Assembly (NCBI GenBank): GCA_005877655.1
Contig: VBOC01000132.1
Coordinates: 1-13,652 of the forward strand
Reading direction: 5' to 3'
DNA length: 13,652 nt
Origin: Ignavibacteria bacterium
GTDB lineage: Bacteria; Bacteroidota; Ignavibacteria; UBA10030; SZUA-254
The notes under the pieces are model-generated. The model was not told the DNA's origin and did no database searches. It worked only from the letters and a program-made list of their open reading frames with translations. Every line of letters begins with the position of its first letter. Within the stretch, counting starts at the first letter, position 1. Both the position numbers and the translations under genes were made by a program. Of the stretch, positions 7,699 through 13,652 are shown piece by piece.

Positions 7699-10116
7699 AT
7701 GAAACCGTCCCAGAATTTCGAAGAGATACTCGAAGGTATTTCCGGGGGTTTTTTCGCACTTGACACGGACTACCGATTCACCTACTGGAACAGGGCCGCG
7801 GAAGAGGGGACAGGACTAAAACGGGATCAGGTTCTGGGAAAGAATGTATTCGAGGTCTTCCCAAACGCGAAAGATGCCGAGCTCGGCGAGAAGTACCGCC
7901 TCGCGATGGAGAAGAGGGCTTTTCAGAGTTTTGAGACATCCTACCGGGATGAACGGTTTGAGGCATGGTTCGACATCCGAATTTATCCGACGGAGAGCGG
8001 CATTTCGGTCTTCTTCCAGGACATCACCCAGAACAAGCGCCAGCAGCAACAGAAAGAAATGCTGATGGAGGTATCGCACGTCATCAATGTGGCTCCGCAT
8101 CTCGACGGGCTGTGCTTGAGTGCGGGCGAACGGATCGCCGCATTCATGGAGATCCCGGCGAAGTTTGTCTGCATCTATCGGTATGACCAGCGCTCGTCGC
8201 TTCTGCACCTGATGGCGCCGTCTCTCATCGATGTGCGCGTAGATCCCGAGGTCGAACACCAGATTGTTCACGAGAAGACGAACACGATTGCGGTCCAGAC
8301 CGCGATCGGAAGAAAGGTCGTCGTAACCGATGAGCTCTCCCGAAGCTCGATTGCCGCCTACTTTCTCAGCGAGACTTCCGCACTGAAGCTGAAATCCCTG
8401 ATTTCGCTCCCCCTGATGGTGCAGAACGAGCTGCAGGGGGTGCTGGAAGTCCTCTCTCCCAAGGTCGATCAGTACGTCCAGGAGGAATTGAAACTGCTCT
8501 CGATAATTGCGAACGAGCTTTCGATCGGAATGAGCAGAAAAAGACTGATGGATGAAATCACCATCAAGAATATCGAGCTGGAGAACGAGAAGAAGCGGAC
8601 CGACGACGCCAATGAGACATTGAAGCGGTTTCTCGCCACCTTCAGCCACGAGCTGCGTGCGCCGCTGAACGCCATCGTCGGTTTCTCCGATATCCTCACC
8701 TCCGACTTGCGCACGGTTCCTCCCGAAAAAGTGAACGATTTCATGAAGAATATCAACGAGAGCGGCAAACATCTCCAGGGTCTCATCAACGATATTCTGG
8801 ACCTCTCGAAGATCGAAGCGGGGAAGATGGAATTACATCTCGACGCCTATCCCGTCTCGTATTTCGTCGAGAGCGTCCAGCGCGTCATGCAGGCGGCGCT
8901 CCAGCAAAAGCAGGCCAAGCTGGTCTTCGATATCTCCCCCGACGTGGAGCAGCTCGTCGTGGATCAAACACGCTTCAAACAGATTCTCGTGAATCTGGTC
9001 TCAAATGCCATTAAATACAGCAACAAAGAGGGAAGCGTGACGGTCTGCATCCGCCGTTTCATCAACGAAATCGAGATCGAAGTCAAGGACCAGGGACTCG
9101 GGATCAAACCGGAGGATATGGCGAGACTCTTCACGGCTTTCCAGCAGGGAAAGAACGCCCGGGTGTCGTCCGAAGGAACGGGATTGGGTCTTGTTATATC
9201 AAGACGGCTCGTGGAGCTCCACGGAGGGCAGATCTGGGTGGATAGCGAATGGGGGAAGGGTAGCACCTTCCGTTTTCGCATCCCGATGGTGCTGGCGGGC
9301 GAAGTCGTCGAATCGGCCGATCAACTTGTGCACACCCCGGCCGAAGCGATCTCGGAACTGCCCGAAGGCGAACGACCGCTCGTCTTGATCATCGAGGATA
9401 ATCCCCAGGCGGGCCAGCTCATCCAGATGTATCTTCAGGAAGCCGGCTACCGCACGGAATTCGCCCGCGACGGCGCGGAAGGACTCGAGAAGGCGAAGCG
9501 GTTAAAGCCCAATGTGATCACACTCGACATGATCATGCCGATTAAGGACGGCTGGCAGGTGCTGAAGGAGCTCAAGCGCCACCCGATCTGCAAGAACATA
9601 CCGATCGTGATCATCTCGATCACGGACGAGAAGAAACTCGGATTCAGCATGGGGGCGGTGGATTATTTCGTGAAACCGGTCAACCGGGAGGAATTGTTGA
9701 AGGTGATGCAGAAGATCCCCCTCCGGGCGATGAAGCAGAAACAGCACCCGAAGGTTCTGATCATTGACGACGACCGCAACGCGGCGGACCTCATTCACGT
9801 GATCCTGGAAGCGGAGGGTTATAACGTGATCAAATCGATGAACGGGAAGGAGGGGGTGAGAATCGCGGCTCAAGAATCGCCCGACCTCATCATCCTGGAT
9901 CTGATCATGCCCGATATCTCGGGGTTCAACGTCGCCTACCAGCTGAAGCAACAGGCCGCGACCCGGAACACGCCGATTATCATTCTCACCTCGATGGAGG
10001 TGGACGATGACACGAAGTCACAAATGCAGGGTTTCATCTCGACGATCATGAGCAAGTCGCGATTCACGAAGAATGACCTGCTGAGGGAGATCAGTTCGAT
10101 CGAAAAGATGAAGTGA
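7699..10116 (+). CDS. Soluble hybrid sensor histidine kinase (PAS-GAF-HisKA-HATPase-REC-REC)
   Basis: 805 residues from ATG 7699. In order: a PAS domain (about 5-113: GGFFALDTDYRFTYWNRAAE ... VFFQDIT), a GAF-like domain (about 125-275), a short charged helix (280-310), a HisKA dimerisation domain with FSHELRAPLNAI (phospho-acceptor His-317), an HATPase_c domain with N-box Asn-432/Asn-436, DQGLGI (464-469) and GTGLGL (493-498), then two receiver domains. REC1 has acidic residues Glu-566/Asp-567, acceptor Asp-610 and Lys-659 in VKPV. REC2 has Asp-690 to 692, acceptor Asp-734, Thr-764 and Lys-786. In REC2 the usual Lys-Pro reads Lys-Ser. There is no transmembrane segment, HAMP domain or DNA-binding output, so it should sense a cytosolic signal and pass phosphate to a separate phosphotransfer protein or regulator; no such gene is adjacent. 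The signal is unknown. It is monocistronic here, convergent with the next gene with 10 bp between stops. Confidence 0.93.
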   Translation: MKPSQNFEEILEGISGGFFALDTDYRFTYWNRAAEEGTGLKRDQVLGKNVFEVFPNAKDAELGEKYRLAMEKRAFQSFETSYRDERFEAWFDIRIYPTESGISVFFQDITQNKRQQQQKEMLMEVSHVINVAPHLDGLCLSAGERIAAFMEIPAKFVCIYRYDQRSSLLHLMAPSLIDVRVDPEVEHQIVHEKTNTIAVQTAIGRKVVVTDELSRSSIAAYFLSETSALKLKSLISLPLMVQNELQGVLEVLSPKVDQYVQEELKLLSIIANELSIGMSRKRLMDEITIKNIELENEKKRTDDANETLKRFLATFSHELRAPLNAIVGFSDILTSDLRTVPPEKVNDFMKNINESGKHLQGLINDILDLSKIEAGKMELHLDAYPVSYFVESVQRVMQAALQQKQAKLVFDISPDVEQLVVDQTRFKQILVNLVSNAIKYSNKEGSVTVCIRRFINEIEIEVKDQGLGIKPEDMARLFTAFQQGKNARVSSEGTGLGLVISRRLVELHGGQIWVDSEWGKGSTFRFRIPMVLAGEVVESADQLVHTPAEAISELPEGERPLVLIIEDNPQAGQLIQMYLQEAGYRTEFARDGAEGLEKAKRLKPNVITLDMIMPIKDGWQVLKELKRHPICKNIPIVIISITDEKKLGFSMGAVDYFVKPVNREELLKVMQKIPLRAMKQKQHPKVLIIDDDRNAADLIHVILEAEGYNVIKSMNGKEGVRIAAQESPDLIILDLIMPDISGFNVAYQLKQQAATRNTPIIILTSMEVDDDTKSQMQGFISTIMSKSRFTKNDLLREISSIEKMK

Positions 10117-10126
10117 GAGAAAGTCT

Positions 10127-10891
10127 CTAGCGCGCGATGATAATCTTTCGCGTTTCGGTGAAGAATCCCGTCTTCAATCGAGAGAAGTAAACGCCCGTCG
10201 GATAGTCACCCGCCTCGAAGACGAGCGAATACCGCCCCGGCGACTGCACCCCGTCCACCAGCCGGATGACCTCCTGTCCCAGCACATTGTAGAGTACGAG
10301 CGTGACATGCGATTCCTGCGCGATGTCGTACGCAATGTGCGTGGCGTCGTTGAACGGATTGGGGAAGTTCTGTTTGAGAGCGAAGAGTTTCGGCGGCCCC
10401 GGGGCAAAGTCAGGATTCTCGGTCAGGATTCCCCGCCGGTAAAGAATTTCCCAGTCCCCTCCGACCTCTTCCGACCAGACGGCGTGAAGCAAATTATTGA
10501 AGATGCCCGCGGACGGTTCTCCGACCGCCGTTCCCTGGGTCGGCGAATTTTCCGGACAATACTCTAAACCTTCGTTGCTGCTTTCTTTTAAACTGATGCC
10601 GCCGTATCCCCCGAAATCGTTGTCCCAGATCGCGGCGACAAATTCATTGGCCGCCGCAACAGCGGAGAAGACGGCATTCTTCCCTCGCGAGATGACAGTT
10701 TGCGGAGACCAGGAAGAACCCTCGCTCCTGCTGATGCGCCCCACGATCGAACCCCCGTCATTCCAGATGGCGACCAGGTCACCGCGCTCGTTCGTGGCGA
10801 ATGCCGGAAGCGTTGAAAAAGTCGTATCCTCCTCCGAGATGATATCAGGGCCGAACCATGTGTTTCCCGGAGGCCTGGACGTTGAGGCCAT
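10127..10891 (-). CDS. C-terminal part of a secreted BNR-repeat protein with T9SS (Por-type) sorting domain, separated by a frameshift
   Basis: 254 codons in a frame different from the upstream segment (10845-12440). Residues 11-165 continue a beta-propeller/BNR-like pattern (NTWFGPDIISEEDTTFST, LVAIWNDGGSIVGRI, LLHAVWSEEVGGDWEILY) but have no signal peptide. Residues from about 169 (FALKQNFPNPFNDATHIAYD, then YNVLGQEVIRLVDG, SPGRYSLVFEAGDYPTGVYF, KIIIAR) match the type A T9SS C-terminal sorting domain, which directs export across the outer membrane and surface attachment or release. The ATG at 10891 is only the first start codon after an in-frame TGA (10907-10909) and is probably not real. 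The two reading frames join naturally at GGGAAACACATGG as QASG-NTWFGPD if one base is removed, so this is best read as the detached end of the upstream gene. In this state it could not be secreted by itself. Confidence 0.78.
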   Translation of the reverse strand: MASTSRPPGNTWFGPDIISEEDTTFSTLPAFATNERGDLVAIWNDGGSIVGRISRSEGSSWSPQTVISRGKNAVFSAVAAANEFVAAIWDNDFGGYGGISLKESSNEGLEYCPENSPTQGTAVGEPSAGIFNNLLHAVWSEEVGGDWEILYRRGILTENPDFAPGPPKLFALKQNFPNPFNDATHIAYDIAQESHVTLVLYNVLGQEVIRLVDGVQSPGRYSLVFEAGDYPTGVYFSRLKTGFFTETRKIIIAR

Positions 10892-12440
10892 GGATGCGGG
10901 TCCGCGTCATCGCCATGACATCGAGCCGCGGCGTGTTCGTGGATCTCACCGACCACGATACGCCGTGATCGGAGCTCACCATCAAGCCGGAGACGCCGTT
11001 TCCGGATTCCCGGAAGTGGACATACACCAGGGCTTCTGCAGTGATAACCGCATATGGCAGCGCGTTCGATCGGAGAAAGACGGGAGGTGCCCACGACAGA
11101 CCCGCGTCGGTGCTGCGTACGAGTGCCGTGCCGTAAAATGTATCGATCGACGCCGCGAACACGACATAAACGAACGGACCGACAGAGCTCATGAACCCAG
11201 GAAGAAGAGCGTTCGCATGTGGAACGAGCGTGGTCTCGGGCGAGAAGGAGTCGCCTCCATCGAAACTGTGGCTGAACTGGATGCCTGAATTTGTGAGCGT
11301 GCCGAGGGTGTCGAGCCCGAACCAGAGGATGTTGACGGTATCGCCGTCGACCGAGAGCAAGGGTCGTATGGAGAGCGCGCTGTCCAGGCTGACTCTGTAG
11401 GGGTCTCCCCATTGGATTCCGCAGAACTGCGCCTGCGAAAGCGCGGGAGACGCGGAAATAAAAAGAAGCAGGATCGGCAGGCAGTCCGTCGTCTTGATGA
11501 TGGTTCCGGGCCCACCCGCCGCCCACCCCAAGGCGCCGCTCCCCAAATGAACTGAGAACAGCGTCGCCCCGGTGCCGCTCGCCTTCTGTGTCCACGTTTC
11601 TCCCCCGTCGCGCGTTGAAAGGATGGTGCCCTCGCTTCCGACGAGGATTACCGATGTGTCGCTCAAGGCGTGAACCGAATAGTGGAATGCCTTCGATTCA
11701 AAAACAGATAGATCCTTTTTCAGATTTTGCGCGGCCCATGACCTCCCCCCGTCTGTTGTTTTTAATATAGCGCCGTAACCCCCGACAGCCCACCCCGTTT
11801 TGCCATCGACGAATCGGACGCAATAGAGGAAACTCTTGACCTTGCTTGATTCCGCCTGCCACGTCTTCCCGCCATTAGAAGTGTGCAGAATTGTGCCGCT
11901 CCCGCCCGAGATCCACCCGGATTCTGTGCCGACAAATGAAATCGACCAGAGATTGTCCCTGACGCCGCTCCGCTGAGGGGTCCACGTCTTTCCCCCGTCC
12001 ATCGTGTGGAGGATTGTCCCGCCAAAACCGGCGCTCCAGCCGGTCGAGGGATTCGCAAAATGGACCGAGACGAGGTTGTCGGAGGTTCCGCTTCGCATTC
12101 TTGTCCAGGAGGCACCGCCGTCGGTCGTGCCGAGGATTGCTCCCCGCCATCCTACGGCCCAGCCGCGGTTGCGGTCTATAAAATCTACGCCGTATAGATC
12201 ATCAGTCCTCTCCCCGGGATGCGTTATCGACCCCCAACTTCGCCCACCATTGGTCGACCGGAGAATCAGGCCGGGCTTGCCGACGGCACAGATGATGCTC
12301 GAGCTGACTGCCTTGAGCCCGTAGAGCATGATCCGGCTGGGGCTCGGAGGCCGCCCGGCCGGTTGCCCGGGGGCGGGGCCGAGGGGGATCAAAAGGAGGA
12401 TCAGGATCGGTGGAATGAAGACCCTCGACCGATGCTGCAT
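10845..12440 (-). CDS. Secreted YCF48-repeat protein fused in frame to a BNR/Asp-box protein; 3' end lost to a frameshift
   Basis: 531 codons from ATG 12440, preceded by GAGGGG at 9-nt spacing; an upstream in-frame ATG at 12491 would put 17 polar residues before the signal peptide. Residues 1-28 form a signal peptide (RSRVFIPPILILLLIPLGPAPGQ). Six complete YCF48/HCF136-like motifs of the form GxILxTxDGGxxW follow at 57, 100, 141, 182, 223 and 271, mostly 41 residues apart. A seventh at 312 stops after GTIIKTTD and runs straight into CLPILLLFISASPALSQAQ, which looks like a second signal peptide. The rest has Asp-box motifs at 392-399 (SFDGGDSF), 443-450 (STDAGLSW) and 489-496 (SSDHGVSW), typical of BNR/sialidase-fold proteins. 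The last residues (about 525-531) appear to be out-of-frame product. I infer two once-separate secreted proteins joined by a deletion or mis-assembly. No enzymatic function can be assigned. It lies 57 bp after the flavin reductase gene on the same strand. Confidence 0.78.
   Translation of the reverse strand: MQHRSRVFIPPILILLLIPLGPAPGQPAGRPPSPSRIMLYGLKAVSSSIICAVGKPGLILRSTNGGRSWGSITHPGERTDDLYGVDFIDRNRGWAVGWRGAILGTTDGGASWTRMRSGTSDNLVSVHFANPSTGWSAGFGGTILHTMDGGKTWTPQRSGVRDNLWSISFVGTESGWISGGSGTILHTSNGGKTWQAESSKVKSFLYCVRFVDGKTGWAVGGYGAILKTTDGGRSWAAQNLKKDLSVFESKAFHYSVHALSDTSVILVGSEGTILSTRDGGETWTQKASGTGATLFSVHLGSGALGWAAGGPGTIIKTTDCLPILLLFISASPALSQAQFCGIQWGDPYRVSLDSALSIRPLLSVDGDTVNILWFGLDTLGTLTNSGIQFSHSFDGGDSFSPETTLVPHANALLPGFMSSVGPFVYVVFAASIDTFYGTALVRSTDAGLSWAPPVFLRSNALPYAVITAEALVYVHFRESGNGVSGLMVSSDHGVSWSVRSTNTPRLDVMAMTRTRIHGLNVQASGKHMVRP
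11427..11483 (-). other. Internal, signal-peptide-like segment marking a fusion junction
   Basis: CLPILLLFISASPALSQAQ has a hydrophobic core and an Ala-x-x-Ser-x-Ala cleavage-like end, but sits at residues 320-338 of the fused reading frame with no ATG, GTG or TTG start in frame directly before it. It follows the broken seventh YCF48 motif with no linker. This suggests that the original start codon and charged n-region of a second gene have been lost. Confidence 0.6.
11484..12272 (-). repeat. Array of YCF48-type repeats (about 41 residues each)
   Basis: At the protein level the motif GxILxTxDGGxxW recurs with start-to-start spacing of 43, 41, 41, 41, 48 and 41 residues, each followed by a segment ending in GWAVG, GWSAG, GWISG or GWAAG. 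This is a regular beta-propeller array. The seventh copy is cut after its Asp at 11484-11486. Confidence 0.8.
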
Positions 12441-12497
12441 GAACGTCGGCCCCTCGCGGGTGATAACCGGAGCCGATGCATGACTAGCCATCGGGGC

Positions 12498-13127
12498 TCA
12501 CGGACTCTTCAGCTCTCCGGCCTTCGGCCGGATCAGATCGAATCGATCGGTCGTTCGAATATAGGTGGAACCGGCCATGCGCCCGATCGGATGGAGCTTA
12601 TCGGGATCGATCCTGTAGTCGTTGAACAGATCGTCGCGGATATGGAATCGGAGGATTTCCCCGATCACGAGACTTCCCCCCAAAGGTTTCGGGCTCACGT
12701 GCACCACCTGTACAAGCTTGCATTCCATATTGACGAGCGACTCCTTCACGCGGGGCGGTTTCACGAGGTCGCTTTCAACCGGGGTGAGGCCGGATTCCCG
12801 GAACTCGTCCACATCGGGAGGGAATTCGATCGAACAGATATTCATCGGCACGGCAATCTGCTCGGAAACGACATTGATGACAAATTCCCCGGTCGCCTCT
12901 ATATTATTCAGCGTGTCTTTTCTATTACCGTCGCTCGAACGGATCATCGGCGAGAAACAAACGGTGGGGGGGTTGGCGCTGATCCCCGTGAAAAAACTGA
13001 ACGGCGCCAGGTTGCGGATTCCTTTGAGGCTGATCGTCGAAACGAAGGCGATGGGACGCGGCACGATCACGCCGACCATCAGCTTATAGACGTTGCGAAC
13101 ATCGTGCTCGGAAGGGTTAAGGATCAA
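12498..13127 (-). CDS. Flavin reductase-like FMN-binding split-barrel protein (DIM6/NTAB type)
   Basis: 209 residues. Motifs typical of the family are VPRPIAFVSTIS (22-33), RNLAPFSFFTGISANPP (38-54), GNRKDTLNNI (67-76), GEFVINVV (80-87) and a C-terminal HPIGRMAGSTYIRT (179-192). Members bind FMN and either reduce flavin with NAD(P)H or serve as FMN-dependent oxidoreductases; the substrate is not evident. The start is TTG at 13125-13127, directly after the TGA of the dioxygenase gene, with GGAG at 13134-13137 (six-base spacing) inside the end of that gene. The next ATG (13079) would remove the conserved first 16 residues. Tight coupling to a homogentisate dioxygenase suggests a role in aromatic amino acid catabolism, but that is inference from position. 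The gene ends with a 7-bp perfect inverted repeat (12516-12532) in its last codons. Confidence 0.9.
   Translation of the reverse strand: MILNPSEHDVRNVYKLMVGVIVPRPIAFVSTISLKGIRNLAPFSFFTGISANPPTVCFSPMIRSSDGNRKDTLNNIEATGEFVINVVSEQIAVPMNICSIEFPPDVDEFRESGLTPVESDLVKPPRVKESLVNMECKLVQVVHVSPKPLGGSLVIGEILRFHIRDDLFNDYRIDPDKLHPIGRMAGSTYIRTTDRFDLIRPKAGELKSP
12516..12532 (-). repeat. Perfect 7-bp inverted repeat near the 3' end of the flavin reductase gene
   Basis: TCCGGCC and GGCCGGA are separated by three bases. It lies in coding sequence about 16 bases before the stop codon and has no T-tract, so it is a possible mRNA hairpin rather than a standard terminator. Confidence 0.35.
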
Positions 13128-13652
13128 TCACTTCTCCATCCAGCTTTTCCAGTAATCCTTCCATTCGGCCGCCTCTCCCTCCGGTGTCAGGAAGATCGGA
13201 TTGACCGTATCGACCATGACCGCGAACTCTTCTGTATACTTTTTCTTCCCCTGATTGGCCAGGGCCTTCGGATGCGGTCCATGGTGGATCCCGCGCGGGT
13301 GAAGCGTAACCATTCCGGGCTTGATGTCCTGCCTGCTGATGAAATCACCCGCGTGATAAAAAATAAACTCGTCGGAATCGGTGTTGCGGTGAAAGAAGGG
13401 GACTTTCAACGCATCCGGCTCCTCTTCGATGGGGCGCGGGACGAAGCTGCAGACGGTCGCCCCCGGAGTGACGAACGAGGTGTGTACGCTCGGGGCAAGA
13501 TGCGCGCGCGGGCTGACAATCGGTCGAATGTCCCGCATATTGATCTTCCACACCGTCAGATCTCCCTTCCATCCGACGACGTCCATAGGATTAAAGGGAT
13601 AAAAGATCGACGAAAATTGATCCTGGAATTTTATCCGCACTTCCCATTCGCG
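13128..13652 (-). CDS. hmgA: Homogentisate 1,2-dioxygenase, C-terminal part (5' end beyond the window)
   Basis: The frame is open to the right edge (REWEVRIKFQDQ...), so the GTG at 13638-13640 is internal and about 174 C-terminal residues are visible of a protein usually about 380-440 long. Family segments are clear: YPFNPMDVVGWKGDLTVWKI, RDIRPIVSPRAHLAPSVHTS, FVPRPIEEEPDALKVPFFH, DEFIFYHAGDF and GMVTLHPRGIHHGPHPKA. The enzyme is a cytosolic Fe(II) dioxygenase that opens the homogentisate ring to maleylacetoacetate in tyrosine/phenylalanine breakdown. By analogy with the human enzyme (His335, Glu341, His371) the likely iron ligands are the His of PFFH, the Glu of SDEF and the first His of HGPH. 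Here the His-Glu spacing is seven rather than six residues, a divergent form. The stop codon abuts the TTG start of the flavin reductase gene, indicating an operon. Confidence 0.9.
   Translation of the reverse strand, partial: REWEVRIKFQDQFSSIFYPFNPMDVVGWKGDLTVWKINMRDIRPIVSPRAHLAPSVHTSFVTPGATVCSFVPRPIEEEPDALKVPFFHRNTDSDEFIFYHAGDFISRQDIKPGMVTLHPRGIHHGPHPKALANQGKKKYTEEFAVMVDTVNPIFLTPEGEAAEWKDYWKSWMEK

Noticed and set aside
10116-10128. Hairpin AGAGA-aag-TCTCT between the convergent stops as a bidirectional terminator
   Set aside because: Only a 5-bp stem with a 3-nt loop and no T-tract; too weak to call.
10858-10870. Programmed ribosomal frameshift at a GGGAAAC heptamer
   Set aside because: GGGAAAC would suit a -1 slip from frame B to frame A, but the protein needs A to B (+1), so the geometry is wrong. 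An indel is simpler.
10588-11595. 335-codon minus-strand open frame across the BNR region
   Set aside because: Arg/His/Pro-rich composition typical of an out-of-frame reading of GC-rich DNA; the overlapping frame has Asp-box motifs.
13638-13640. GTG as the true start of a 170-residue protein
   Set aside because: The frame continues to the window edge with REWEV, matching the homogentisate dioxygenase family; the gene is simply truncated by the window.

Overview
The window looks like a chromosomal stretch of a moderately GC-rich Gram-negative bacterium of the Bacteroidota / Ignavibacteria / FCB superphylum. The clearest clue is a C-terminal type IX secretion (T9SS, Por-type) sorting domain on a secreted BNR-repeat protein near 10127-10385. 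A BamA-type outer-membrane barrel joined to a patatin at the left edge and YCF48-type secreted repeat proteins fit that. The organism cannot be named more exactly from sequence alone. I see no tRNA, rRNA, CRISPR array, integrase or insertion sequence.

Left block, plus strand (1-7401): the C-terminal 603 residues of a patatin-type phospholipase fused to POTRA domains and an outer-membrane beta-barrel (type Vd autotransporter architecture, open at the 5' edge). It is followed by archease (1864-2286), the RNA ligase RtcB (2393-3817) and a 1195-residue UvrD/AddA-type helicase-nuclease (3814-7401). Archease and RtcB form a known functional pair: archease speeds RtcB guanylylation and allows multiple turnover. 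The helicase-nuclease start overlaps the rtcB stop (ATGA), so RNA-repair and DNA-end-processing genes appear to be translationally coupled. The nuclease domain keeps four cysteines arranged like an Fe-S staple, and no AddB partner is present here. A GC-rich imperfect hairpin fills most of the archease-rtcB gap.

Middle (7402-10116): a roughly 300-bp AT-rich non-coding stretch, probably holding a promoter, then a soluble hybrid histidine kinase (PAS-GAF-HisKA-HATPase-REC-REC, 805 aa) ending 10 bp from a convergent gene.

Right block, minus strand (10127-13652): read in transcription order, the 3' part of a homogentisate 1,2-dioxygenase (open at the right edge), an FMN-binding flavin-reductase-like protein starting at a TTG directly after the dioxygenase stop, then a damaged or chimeric secreted protein. 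That last locus has an N-terminal signal peptide and six complete YCF48-type repeats. The seventh repeat breaks in mid-motif into what looks like a second, internal signal peptide followed by a BNR/Asp-box protein. That part is then frameshifted, apparently by one base in a GGGAAA run, before its T9SS sorting domain. This fusion plus frameshift is the most anomalous structure in the window; it may be a deletion/fusion event or an assembly error.

No wholly new system is evident. The points most worth a second look are the archease-rtcB-helicase/nuclease gene set, the structured intergenic element inside it, the cysteine-bearing AddA-type nuclease and the chimeric YCF48/BNR locus.
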